64,000 nucleotides of DNA from contig CACHFM010000005.1 of the NCBI GenBank assembly GCA_902579105.1, positions 1 through 64,000 of the forward strand, read 5' to 3'. Below are positions 38,665-47,250 of the stretch, in pieces. The stretch is from an uncultured Pelagibacteraceae bacterium. GTDB taxonomy: Bacteria > Pseudomonadota > Alphaproteobacteria > Pelagibacterales > Pelagibacteraceae. Both the position numbers and the translations under genes were made by a program. Numbering within the stretch: the first letter of the stretch is position 1; the number at the start of each line of letters is the position of its first letter. The notes beneath the pieces are model-generated. The model did no database searches. It was given only the letters and a program-made list of their open reading frames with translations, and had not been told where the DNA came from.

Positions 38665-39797
38665 AAAAAATATTTATACTAACAGGAGAACCTTCAGGTG
38701 ATAAGTTAGCTTCTACAGTTATATCAAAGCTTCAATCTATAAATTCGGAAATCAAATATTTGTCTGTAGGTGGATCTAATTTAAAAAAGTTAGGTATTAG
38801 CTCTATTTATGACTTAAAGGAGATAACTTACCTTGGATTTACAAGTGTTATTTTAAATATTTTTAAAATTAGAAAGAAAATTAATCAAACTGTAGAAGAG
38901 ATAGTAAAATTTAATCCTGATGTTTTATTTAGTGTTGATAGTCCTGATTTTACCCTGAGAGTAGCTGAAAAAGTTAAGAAAATTAATAGTAATATTAAAA
39001 CAATTCATTACGTAGCACCTCAAGTGTGGGTTTGGAGAAAAAATAGAGTTAAAAAAATCAAAAGGTTTATTGATCATATTCTTTTACTTTTTGAATTTGA
39101 AAAAGAATATTTTGATAAGGAAAAGATCAAGAATACTTTTGTAGGACATCCTTTAATTGAAACAAAAGAAAATACAAAAACTAAAATCGATAATTTAATA
39201 CCAGAAGACAAGAAAATTATTTCCTTATTTCCAGGAAGCAGAAAATCTGAAACCATAATTTTGTTACCAATTTTAATAAGTTTTATTCAATTAATGAATA
39301 AACAATATAAAGATTATTTTTTTTATTTTCATGCCACTGAAGAAAATAAAAATTCAATATTAGATATTGTTAAACAAAATAATATTCAAAATATAGATGT
39401 TGTATCTGAGGAAAATATTAAATCAGATGTCTTATCTAAATCTATTTTTGCGGTATCAAAATCTGGAACAGTCTCACTACAAATATGTAATGCGAACATA
39501 CCATCTATAATTATTTATAAATTAGGTTTTATAAACTTTATGATATTTAAATTATTAGTGAATGTTAAATTTGCAAATATTATTAATATTATCAATAATC
39601 GAGAAGTAATTCCTGAACTTCTTCAAAACGAATGTAATGCTAATGAAATTTATAAAACAGTAATCTATTTTTTAAAACATCCTGAACTTATTAAAAATCA
39701 ATTAAACGAGTGTAATAAAACTTTAGAGGGCATTAGATCAAAGACTTCATCATCAGATGAGTCATCAGCAGTTCTATCTAATTATCTCGTTTCCTAA
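38661..39797 (+). CDS. lpxB: lipid-A-disaccharide synthase
   Basis: LpxB (378 residues) is a GT19 glycosyltransferase that joins lipid X and UDP-diacylglucosamine. Signature stretches are FILTGEPSGDKLASTVI at the N-terminus, HYVAPQVWVWRKNRVKKIKR, FVGHPLIE, LFPGSRKSETIILLPIL, and AVSKSGTVSLQICNANIP. Length is normal. Its last 24 bases overlap the end of the convergent gltX, with no terminator between. It closes the rpsB-to-lpxB run. Confidence 0.95.
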   Translation: MKKIFILTGEPSGDKLASTVISKLQSINSEIKYLSVGGSNLKKLGISSIYDLKEITYLGFTSVILNIFKIRKKINQTVEEIVKFNPDVLFSVDSPDFTLRVAEKVKKINSNIKTIHYVAPQVWVWRKNRVKKIKRFIDHILLLFEFEKEYFDKEKIKNTFVGHPLIETKENTKTKIDNLIPEDKKIISLFPGSRKSETIILLPILISFIQLMNKQYKDYFFYFHATEENKNSILDIVKQNNIQNIDVVSEENIKSDVLSKSIFAVSKSGTVSLQICNANIPSIIIYKLGFINFMIFKLLVNVKFANIINIINNREVIPELLQNECNANEIYKTVIYFLKHPELIKNQLNECNKTLEGIRSKTSSSDESSAVLSNYLVS

Positions 39798-41174
39798 TCT
39801 TTTCTGTACTTCTTCCTTACCTAAAGAAATTAAAATATCATATAGTCCCGGGCCAAATTTAGATCCAGTTAAAATAACTCTTAAGGGTTGTCCTACACCC
39901 TTAAAATTAGTCTCATGTTTTTTTATTAAATTATTTATAATGGGCTCCAATATTTCTCTATTTAAACTATTTAAGGATAAAATTTCAGTTTTAAATTCTT
40001 GAATTATATTTCTTGCTTTATCGTCAATTAGTTTAAGATCATCTTTATTAAAATTTATTTCATCTTGAATTATATATTTTGCATTGTTGAATATATCTTC
40101 TAATGTTTTTGCTTTATTTTTTAAAAATGATAATGAATTTTTTATTTTTTTCACTTTTTCAGGTTTAATTTTTTCTTTATAAGTTTCACAATAAGCTACT
40201 AAACTTTGGTATAGTTCGTTTTCATCTATAGTTTTGATATAGTGTTCGTTCATTGATAAAATGCGGCTCATATCTAGCTTTGAAGGTGATTTTCCAATTC
40301 CTTTTAAATTAAAATATTTAATACTCTCATCAAGTGTGAATATTTCTTTATCTTTGTATGACCAGCCTAATCTTAGTAAATAATTTCTTAAAGCATCTGG
40401 CATAATTCCAATCTTTGAGTAGTCATCTAAAGTTGAAGCATTATCTCTTTTAGATAGCTTTTTTCCTTCTATTGTATGGATTAATGGTATGTGAGCGAAA
40501 TTAGGTACCTCCCAGCCCATGGCTATATAAATCTGAATTTGTTTAAAAGTATTTATTTTATGATCGTCACCTCTAATAATGTGAGTCATCCCCATTTGAT
40601 GGTCATCTACTGTTGCTGAAAGGTTATAAGTTGGAGTATAATCATTTCTTAAGATTATAAAATCCTCAATAGTACTGTTATCAACCTCAACATCACCCTG
40701 CACCAGGTCTTTTAAAATAGAATTTCCTTCAATTTTACTTTTAAATCTAATTACAGGTTTAATACCTTTTGGAATGTCTTTTTCATCTGCATCTCTCCAT
40801 TTTCTATTATAGATATAAGGCAGCTTTTTTTGTCTAGCTCTTTTCTTTTGTTCTTCAATTTCATTACTAGAACAATAACATTTATATGCATTTCCATTTT
40901 TTAATAATTCATTTGCAACTTTGATGTGATCATCAATTTTAGTTGATTGAATATATTCATCGCCATCATGTTCAATTCCTATCCATTTTAAAGAATTTAT
41001 AATTTGGATTTTATACTCTTCTTTAGATCTCTCCTTATCAGTATCCTCAATTCTTAAGCGAAAAGTACCTTTTTGATTTTTTGAGTAAAGCCAATTAAAT
41101 AACGCTGTTCTTACACCTCCAATATGAAGAGCTCCAGTGGGTGAGGGAGCAAAACGTGTTGCTACATTTGACAT
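39774..41174 (-). CDS. gltX: glutamyl-tRNA synthetase
   Basis: GltX (466 residues) is a class I synthetase that charges tRNA-Glu. The HIGH-type motif is in FAPSPTGALHIGGVRTALFN, and the KMSKS-type motif is KLSKRDNAS. The DDHQMGMTHIIRGDDH region is also typical. It is the last gene of the minus-strand run, 22 bases after lexA. Whether it also charges tRNA-Gln cannot be told from this sequence; that would depend on the presence of gatCAB and glnS elsewhere. It overlaps lpxB tail to tail. Confidence 0.95.
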   Translation of the reverse strand: MSNVATRFAPSPTGALHIGGVRTALFNWLYSKNQKGTFRLRIEDTDKERSKEEYKIQIINSLKWIGIEHDGDEYIQSTKIDDHIKVANELLKNGNAYKCYCSSNEIEEQKKRARQKKLPYIYNRKWRDADEKDIPKGIKPVIRFKSKIEGNSILKDLVQGDVEVDNSTIEDFIILRNDYTPTYNLSATVDDHQMGMTHIIRGDDHKINTFKQIQIYIAMGWEVPNFAHIPLIHTIEGKKLSKRDNASTLDDYSKIGIMPDALRNYLLRLGWSYKDKEIFTLDESIKYFNLKGIGKSPSKLDMSRILSMNEHYIKTIDENELYQSLVAYCETYKEKIKPEKVKKIKNSLSFLKNKAKTLEDIFNNAKYIIQDEINFNKDDLKLIDDKARNIIQEFKTEILSLNSLNREILEPIINNLIKKHETNFKGVGQPLRVILTGSKFGPGLYDILISLGKEEVQKRLGNEIIR

Positions 41175-41196
41175 CAGTGTTGTTTAGACTATTTTT

Positions 41197-41874
41197 TTAG
41201 AAGTTTCTATATAAAGATACTAAAACACCTTGAACTTTAACCCTATCAGGTCCAAAGATCTTTGTTTCATAGTTTCTATTAGCACTTTCTAGTGCTACGA
41301 CTTTACCTTTTTTACGAATTCTTTTAAGCATTGCTTCATGCTCATCAATTAAAGCTACTACTATTTTTCCGTTATCTGCTGTATCAGTTCTTTTAATAAT
41401 TACAGTATCGCCTTCATTTATACCCGCTTCAATCATCGAGTCCCCTTGAACTTTTAAACCAAAATAATCTCCATTTTTTTCTAAGTTGCTAGGTAATGGT
41501 ATTCTTGAGACTTCATTTTGAATAGCTTCAACTGGAGTACCGGCCGCTATTTTTCCAAGAACTGGAACCTCTATATCACCTGAATTAATATTAACTTCGT
41601 CTAAACCACCTTTAATTACACTTGGTGAGAAACTATTATAAATATCATTAGCAGATGCTGTTTCTGGTAATTTAATAACCTCTAAAGCTCTTGCTTTGTG
41701 AGCTAATCTTTTAATAAATCCTCTTTCTTCTAATGCAGAAATTAATCTATGTATTCCCGACTTAGATTTTAAATTAAGAGATTGCTTCATTTCTTCATAA
41801 GAAGGAGAAACGCCAGAGCTTCTCAACTTCTTGTTGATAAATAAAAGTAGGTTTTTTTGTTTTTTAGTTAGCAT
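41197..41874 (-). CDS. lexA: LexA repressor (SOS regulator)
   Basis: LexA (225 residues) represses DNA repair genes and cuts itself when RecA is activated. The N-terminal winged helix (residues 1-65, MLTKKQKNLLLFINKKL and SYEEMKQSLNLKSKSGIHRL) binds DNA. The cleavage site is Ala111-Gly112 in KIAAGTPVEA. The catalytic dyad is Ser146 in VQGDSMIEAG and Lys184 in EAMLKRIRKKG. The S24 peptidase fold is complete. The 89-base upstream spacer contains a GAAC-N7-GAAC box, so autoregulation is very likely. Confidence 0.96.
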   Translation of the reverse strand: MLTKKQKNLLLFINKKLRSSGVSPSYEEMKQSLNLKSKSGIHRLISALEERGFIKRLAHKARALEVIKLPETASANDIYNSFSPSVIKGGLDEVNINSGDIEVPVLGKIAAGTPVEAIQNEVSRIPLPSNLEKNGDYFGLKVQGDSMIEAGINEGDTVIIKRTDTADNGKIVVALIDEHEAMLKRIRKKGKVVALESANRNYETKIFGPDRVKVQGVLVSLYRNF

Positions 41875-41898
41875 AAGAACAAATATCGTACAAACAAT

Positions 41899-41913
41899 GT
41901 TCTATAAAAGTTC
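41899..41913 (-). promoter_or_regulatory. LexA operator (alphaproteobacterial SOS box) on the lexA promoter
   Basis: On the minus strand this reads GAAC, seven bases, GAAC, the direct-repeat LexA box of alphaproteobacteria. It lies 25 bases before the lexA start codon. A TATAGA -10-like hexamer (41901-41906, minus strand) is enclosed by the box, so LexA binding would block RNA polymerase directly. A TTGTTT hexamer upstream could be the -35, with a short 15-base spacing. Confidence 0.75.
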
Positions 41914-41963
41914 TTATAAATAAACAATAGATAAAAAACTAAGTAAAATAAAGGTTTATTCGA

Positions 41964-42755
41964 CTATAAAATAGAAAAAATAGAATTTTTATCTAAATTT
42001 TTCAAAAGTGATTCACCAATTAAAAATGTGTTGATTGAGGTTTTTTTATTTAACTCCAATAGCTCTTCTTTAGTTTTAATTCCACTTTCAGATATCAAAG
42101 GACCTCTGTGATTTTTTACAACTTCATAAATATCATAGGTTGTATTTATATCAGTTTTAAGAGTTTTTAAATTTCTATTGTTTATTCCAATTAAAGCATC
42201 TTTAAAATTTAAAGCTTTTATTGCTTCATCAACAGTATGCACCTCAACTATAACAGACATATTATATTTTAATGCTTCCTCATATAATTCATTTGCAAGA
42301 TCATCAGAAACTCCAGCTAGAATAATTAAAATCGCATCTGCACCATAACTTTTAGAAAGAGGTATTTGAAATTTATCTATAAAAAAATCCTTACATAGAA
42401 TTGGTAAATTAATTTTATCCTTTATTTTACTTATATGAATTAAATTTCCCAAAAAATAATCTTCTTCAGTTAAAACTGAAAGACATGTTGCTTTATTATT
42501 TAAATAAATTTGAGCAATATCTACTGGATTGTAGTTATCTATTAAAATACCTGCTGAGGGACTTGCTTTTTTAATTTCAGCAATAATTGAGGTTTTGTCA
42601 TTTTTTATATTATTTTCAATTTTCTCTTTAAAGTTAATATATGTATTATTTTTTTTAATTAGCTCGTCCAAAACTTTAAGATCTAAAGATTTTTTTAATT
42701 TGTCAATTTTCTCTATTTTTTTTTTGATTATATTTTGAAGTATATTTTCAGACAT
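41964..42755 (-). CDS. trpC: indole-3-glycerol phosphate synthase
   Basis: TrpC (263 residues) closes the indole ring in tryptophan synthesis. It is the monofunctional form, without a fused TrpF. Barrel motifs include IIAEIKKASPSAGILIDNYN with the catalytic Lys and Glu, LSVLTEEDYFLGNL, LPILCKDFFIDKFQI, LIGINNRNLKTLKTD, and LISESGIKTKEELLEL. The start overlaps trpD by eight bases. trpF, trpB and trpA are not in the window. Confidence 0.95.
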   Translation of the reverse strand: MSENILQNIIKKKIEKIDKLKKSLDLKVLDELIKKNNTYINFKEKIENNIKNDKTSIIAEIKKASPSAGILIDNYNPVDIAQIYLNNKATCLSVLTEEDYFLGNLIHISKIKDKINLPILCKDFFIDKFQIPLSKSYGADAILIILAGVSDDLANELYEEALKYNMSVIVEVHTVDEAIKALNFKDALIGINNRNLKTLKTDINTTYDIYEVVKNHRGPLISESGIKTKEELLELNKKTSINTFLIGESLLKNLDKNSIFSIL

Positions 42756-43740
42756 TTTGTATTTTTTCTAGGTGAGAAAAAGCTTTCCCAGAAAGGATAA
42801 ATTCTCTTGCATGATTATAAGCTTCTGGAAATTCAGAAAATTTTTCTGCAACAATTAAACCAGCTGCTGCATTCAAACAAGTTGCTTTTGAAAAATCATT
42901 ATCTTTACCTTTAAAAATTTCAATTATCTTATCAGCATTAAAATTAGCATCATCACCAATTAAATTTTCAAATTTATCTGCATTAACATTAAAAGATTTT
43001 GGATCAATTATAATTTCAGATATTTTACCTTCTTTTAGTTGAATTACATTTGTTTTAGCATAAGGTGATATTTCATCTAAACCATCTTCACTGTTTAAAA
43101 TCCACGCAAATTTAATATTTAAATTTTTAAGTCCTTTAGCAAATATCATTAATAATTTTTTATCAAAAACTCCAACAACTTGCTTCTCAACCAATGCAGG
43201 ATTACTTAATGGTCCGATCATATTAAAAATAGTTCTTTTACCAATTTTTTTTCTTACTGGTCCAACAAATCTCATTGCACTATGATAATTTGGAGCAAAC
43301 ATAAAACCAAAGTTATTGATATTGATTTCTCTTTCTATGTCTTTTGGTTCATGATCTATTTTAATTCTAAGAGCCTCAAGGACATCTCCAGAACCACATT
43401 TTGATGATACTGCTTTATTGCCATGTTTAGCTACTTTTGTACCCATACTAGCTAGAAGTAAAGCTGAAGCTGTAGAAATATTTAAAGTATTCATACCATC
43501 TCCACCAGTTCCGCAGGTATCTATACAGCCAGTAATATTTACTCTTTTTGATTTTTCTCTAAGAACATAAACACCACCAGCAATTTCATCTGAAACTTCA
43601 CCTTTTTCAGAGAGTAGAGTTAAAAAATCAAAAATTTCTTCTTCATTAGCTTTACCAGACATTATTAATTCAAAAGCAGATTTGCTTTCTTCAAAAGCTA
43701 AATTTTCCTTTTTTTTTAATTTCTCTAAAATCTGTTCCAT
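42748..43740 (-). CDS. trpD: anthranilate phosphoribosyltransferase
   Basis: TrpD (330 residues) joins anthranilate to PRPP. The PRPP site is clear: DTCGTGGDGMNTLNISTASA, KHGNKAVSSKCGSGDVLEAL, and the anthranilate pocket region FAPNYHSAMRFVGPVRKKIG followed by RTIFNMIGPLSNPA. Length is normal. It begins one base into the trpG stop (TAATG) and overlaps trpC at its end. Confidence 0.96.
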   Translation of the reverse strand: MEQILEKLKKKENLAFEESKSAFELIMSGKANEEEIFDFLTLLSEKGEVSDEIAGGVYVLREKSKRVNITGCIDTCGTGGDGMNTLNISTASALLLASMGTKVAKHGNKAVSSKCGSGDVLEALRIKIDHEPKDIEREININNFGFMFAPNYHSAMRFVGPVRKKIGKRTIFNMIGPLSNPALVEKQVVGVFDKKLLMIFAKGLKNLNIKFAWILNSEDGLDEISPYAKTNVIQLKEGKISEIIIDPKSFNVNADKFENLIGDDANFNADKIIEIFKGKDNDFSKATCLNAAAGLIVAEKFSEFPEAYNHAREFILSGKAFSHLEKIQNV

Positions 43741-44309
43741 TATTGATAATTTATAAAGTTTTTTAATATTTTCATTCCTAATTTAGTTTTAATACTTTCC
43801 GGATGGAATTGTACACCATGAATATTATATTCTTTATGCTGAACACCCATTATTAATCCATCATTACTTTCTGCAGTAATTTTTAAATTTTTAGATAATG
43901 ATTTCTTATCAATAATTAAGCTATGATATCTAGTAGCTTCAAATGTTCTTGGGAGATTTTTTAAAATTCCAATTTTATAAGATTTAATTTTACTTGTTTT
44001 TCCATGCATTAATTTTTTTGCTTGAATAATTTTTGAACCAAAAACTTGACCTATAATTTGATGGCCTAGGCATACCCCAAGAAAAGGAATATCTTTATGA
44101 AGAGTTTTTAAAATATTTAAACAATTTCCAGATTGATTTGGATTTCCTGGACCTGGTGAAATTACAATTTTATTATATTTTTTTTTTATTATTTCTTTTG
44201 AAGTAATTTTATTATTTCTTATTACATCGACTTTTACATTTAATGATGAAAGATAGTGATAAAGATTAAATGTAAAACTATCATAATTATCTATTAAAAG
44301 TATTTTCAT
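43740..44309 (-). CDS. trpG: anthranilate synthase glutaminase component
   Basis: TrpG (189 residues) supplies ammonia from glutamine to TrpE. It is a class I amidotransferase: ILLIDNYDSFTFNLYHYL at the N-terminus, the oxyanion loop VISPGPGNP, the nucleophile Cys in FLGVCLGHQIIG, and the His-Glu pair in HGVQFHPESI. It is a separate gene here, unlike the fused TrpEG of rhizobia. It shares one base with trpE and one with trpD. Confidence 0.95.
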   Translation of the reverse strand: MKILLIDNYDSFTFNLYHYLSSLNVKVDVIRNNKITSKEIIKKKYNKIVISPGPGNPNQSGNCLNILKTLHKDIPFLGVCLGHQIIGQVFGSKIIQAKKLMHGKTSKIKSYKIGILKNLPRTFEATRYHSLIIDKKSLSKNLKITAESNDGLIMGVQHKEYNIHGVQFHPESIKTKLGMKILKNFINYQ

Positions 44310-45769
44310 TATCTCAAAGCGTTAATTAAAGCTTTGGCTTTATTAACTGTTTCCTCATATTCCTTAATTGGTTTACTATCTGCTACAATTCCTGCACCAG
44401 CTTGAACATAAAATTTTTTATTTTTTGCAACAGCCGTTCTTAATGCAATACATGTATCAAATTCTCCATTTGCCGAAAAATATCCAATACCACCAGCGTA
44501 CACTTTTCTTCTTGTTGATTCTAATTCATCTATAATTTCCATAGCTCTAATTTTTGGTGCACCAGAAACGGTGCCAGCAGGAAAACCTGCTAACAATGAC
44601 TTAAATTTTGAGATTTTTTTATTATATTCTCCTACAACATTGGAAACTATGTGCATAACATGAGAATACCGTTCAATAATAAAACTTTCTGTAACTTTGA
44701 CTGAATTAATTTTAGAAACTTTACCAGCATCGTTTCTACCCAAATCTAAGAGCATTAAATGTTCTGATAATTCTTTTTTATCTTTTAGCAAATCTTTTTC
44801 ATAATAAAGGTCTTCTTTTTTTGTTTTTCCTCTTGGTCTTGTTCCAGCTATTGGTCTTACAGTTATTTTGTTGTCTCTTAATCTTACTAATATTTCAGGA
44901 CTAGCCCCAACTATTTGAAAATCACTAAAATTAAAGAAAAACATAAAAGGAGAAGGATTTGTAATTCTTAATTTTTTATAAATATCGAGAGGATTTTTTG
45001 TCAATTTTGCCTCAAATCTTTGACTCAAGACAACTTGAAAAATATCACCTATTTTAATGTATTTTTTAGCTTTATTAACCATATTAAGAAATTTGTTTTT
45101 AGGTGTATTGGATTTAACCTTAATATCTTTAACAACTTTAATTTTTGATTTACTTAAATTCTTTATAGAAGACTGAATTGTAAGTTTAAAAAGTTCAGAT
45201 TTTATATCTTCAAATCTTTTTTGATAATTAGTAATTTTTTCATCATTAAAAATATTGATTATATAAAACATTTCTTTTTTTAAATTGTCATGAATTATAA
45301 GAGTTCTAGGTCTCATTAATCTAACATCAGGTAAATTAAGATCGTTTTTGCAATTATTAGGTATTTTTTCAATATATCTAATAGAGTCATAAGAAAAATA
45401 CCCAGAGATTAAAGAACAAATCTTTGGCAATGATTTTGGTGTTTCAAATTTAAAATCTTCAATAATTTTTTCTATTAATTGATCTGGATTATCTTTTAGT
45501 TTAATTCTTTTTTTGTTTTTTATTAAATATGAGTTTTTGTTATTAAATTCCCATATTTTATCAGGATTTCTGCCAAATATTGTATATCTACCTTTAATTT
45601 TACCTTTTTCAACCGATTCAAAGATAAAACTGTTTTTTTCAATTAAAAAATTATCAATTAGATTAATTACTTCATCATCATTTTTTACCTTTTTAGAGGC
45701 ATAGATGATTTGATTTTTTTTGCTTCTATGTCGAAACTTAAAATCTTTGAAGCTTCGATTAATTATCAT
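44309..45769 (-). CDS. trpE: anthranilate synthase component I
   Basis: TrpE (486 residues) converts chorismate to anthranilate. The chorismate-binding domain has GDIFQVVLSQRFEAKL, SPEILVRLRDNKITVRPIAG, EHLMLLDLGRNDAGKVS, AGFPAGTVSGAPKIRAMEII, and the end QAGAGIVADSKPIKEYEETV. The N-terminal region should carry the tryptophan feedback site. Its ATG overlaps the stop of the ppiD-like gene (ATGA), so there is no room for a leader peptide or attenuator directly before it. Confidence 0.96.
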   Translation of the reverse strand: MIINRSFKDFKFRHRSKKNQIIYASKKVKNDDEVINLIDNFLIEKNSFIFESVEKGKIKGRYTIFGRNPDKIWEFNNKNSYLIKNKKRIKLKDNPDQLIEKIIEDFKFETPKSLPKICSLISGYFSYDSIRYIEKIPNNCKNDLNLPDVRLMRPRTLIIHDNLKKEMFYIINIFNDEKITNYQKRFEDIKSELFKLTIQSSIKNLSKSKIKVVKDIKVKSNTPKNKFLNMVNKAKKYIKIGDIFQVVLSQRFEAKLTKNPLDIYKKLRITNPSPFMFFFNFSDFQIVGASPEILVRLRDNKITVRPIAGTRPRGKTKKEDLYYEKDLLKDKKELSEHLMLLDLGRNDAGKVSKINSVKVTESFIIERYSHVMHIVSNVVGEYNKKISKFKSLLAGFPAGTVSGAPKIRAMEIIDELESTRRKVYAGGIGYFSANGEFDTCIALRTAVAKNKKFYVQAGAGIVADSKPIKEYEETVNKAKALINALR

Positions 45770-47187
45770 TTGAAATAATTTCTAACCCGTTCAATAGTTT
45801 TTTGATTTAATTGTACTTGATATTTATTGTTAAGTAATAGATCGTATGATTGAAGTATGGTTTTCCTATTGTTTGTATTGTGCTTATTAACAAAATTTAA
45901 GTAGTCTTTGTCTGTTATATCAAATATATTTTGTTTAGAATTGGCTAATTTAATAAGATAAATTCTATTTTCTTTATCACTGACCATTGTAAAAGAGTCG
46001 ATAGGCAATGAGTAAATTAATTTAACAGAATTTTCTTCAAATCTTTCATGGTCATTAATAGATTTTAAAGTAAGATACTGAATACTATAACCACCCATTT
46101 CTTTAAATTTATTATTATCAAATTCTTTTTTTTGAATTTTTTCCAATATACTTCTATTTTGATCAAATTTACCTTTTTGATAAACTAACTCACGAATTTC
46201 ATCATTAATCGTTTGATCTGTTAAATCAGGTCCACGATCAAATTTGTTAGTAATAGAATAGAGTAAAAAATTATCTCCATTTTCAATAAGATCTATTTCT
46301 GAAGATCTTTTTGAATAAATGATATCTTCATTTTCTTTTTTGTTTTTTGAAGGAGCATATTCCTTGATTTCAATGACTTTGATATTGATATCTTTAAGAA
46401 TAACTTCAAAGCTAACACCTTGTGAAATTTCATTTTCAATACTATCTATTTTATCAAAAAATTCTTGATTAAATTCATCTAATCCAATTAAATTTTTTGG
46501 ATTTAAAGTAACATATTTAAAATCGATATATTCTCTTTTTAATTTATCTTTATTTTCCTCTAAAAAAGTCTGAATTTCCAAATTAGTATAATCATCTTTT
46601 TTCTTATACAAATTTTCCATTTCAAAATATTCAAGGTCTAAAGATTTATTTTCATCTTCAAATTTTTTTTTAATTAAAAATTCTGGTGTTATTGTTCCAG
46701 CACCAATAATATCAAATAAATGTTTTTGAAGTTCTCGATTTTTTAATTTAAGTTCAAACATTGGAGCAGATATATTATTTGATAATAAAAATTTTTCATA
46801 TTTAGTTCTTTGAAAAACATTATTTTCATCATGAAAATTTTTATTTTCTTTTATATTTTTTAATATAACCAATTCTGAAACTGAAAGATCAAAATCCTCG
46901 ATTTCTAAATTAATTAAAGTTGTTGAGATGAGACCAGATAGCAATTCTTCAATTATATTGTTATCTAAATTTTCTTTAATTATTTCTTGTGTAATTCCAC
47001 TTTCATTCAGATAGTTCATGAAATCTTGTGTAGTTACATTAGTATTATTTATCTTTGCAATATTATTTTGATTGTTTGAGCTAAAACCACCTCCAAAACC
47101 TCCAAAACCGAAAGCAATTACAATTATTAGAATTAAGATTAACCCACCTAGTTTTTTAAAACCAAAATTTTTTAAAGTTTCTATCAT
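45766..47187 (-). CDS. ppiD: PpiD/SurA-like membrane-anchored periplasmic folding factor
   Basis: The protein has one N-terminal membrane anchor (LGGLILILIIVIAFGFGGFG) and a large periplasmic part that opens with a SurA-N-like helical region (IAKINNTNVTTQDFMNYLNE). That matches PpiD, a chaperone at the Sec exit. From the ATG at 47187 it has 473 residues, shorter than the usual 600 or more. The middle shows no clear parvulin motif, so isomerase activity is doubtful. A TTG at 47220 would add 11 residues. Gene order (ppiD-like, trpE, trpG, trpD, trpC, lexA; divergent from tpiA and secG) supports the call. Confidence 0.8.
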   Translation of the reverse strand: MIETLKNFGFKKLGGLILILIIVIAFGFGGFGGGFSSNNQNNIAKINNTNVTTQDFMNYLNESGITQEIIKENLDNNIIEELLSGLISTTLINLEIEDFDLSVSELVILKNIKENKNFHDENNVFQRTKYEKFLLSNNISAPMFELKLKNRELQKHLFDIIGAGTITPEFLIKKKFEDENKSLDLEYFEMENLYKKKDDYTNLEIQTFLEENKDKLKREYIDFKYVTLNPKNLIGLDEFNQEFFDKIDSIENEISQGVSFEVILKDINIKVIEIKEYAPSKNKKENEDIIYSKRSSEIDLIENGDNFLLYSITNKFDRGPDLTDQTINDEIRELVYQKGKFDQNRSILEKIQKKEFDNNKFKEMGGYSIQYLTLKSINDHERFEENSVKLIYSLPIDSFTMVSDKENRIYLIKLANSKQNIFDITDKDYLNFVNKHNTNNRKTILQSYDLLLNNKYQVQLNQKTIERVRNYFK

Positions 47188-47221
47188 AGCGCTATTAATA
47201 TATTGATCTGTAAAAAACAAA

Positions 47222-47250
47222 TCTATAGATTAAAAATTCAATTATGACAA
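47222..47250 (-). promoter_or_regulatory. predicted promoter of the ppiD-trp run
   Basis: On the minus strand TTGTCA (47250-47245) and TATAGA (47227-47222) are separated by exactly 17 bases. Transcription would start near 47215, giving a leader of about 28 bases to the ATG at 47187. The -35 hexamer overlaps the tpiA start codon on the other strand, and the -10 is part of a perfect palindrome, ATCTATAGAT at 47221-47230. Confidence 0.55.

Noticed and set aside
39757..40002. Plus-strand open frame across the lpxB/gltX junction
   Set aside because: It lies antisense to the conserved C-terminal region of gltX and has no protein-like features; it is a shadow of gltX.
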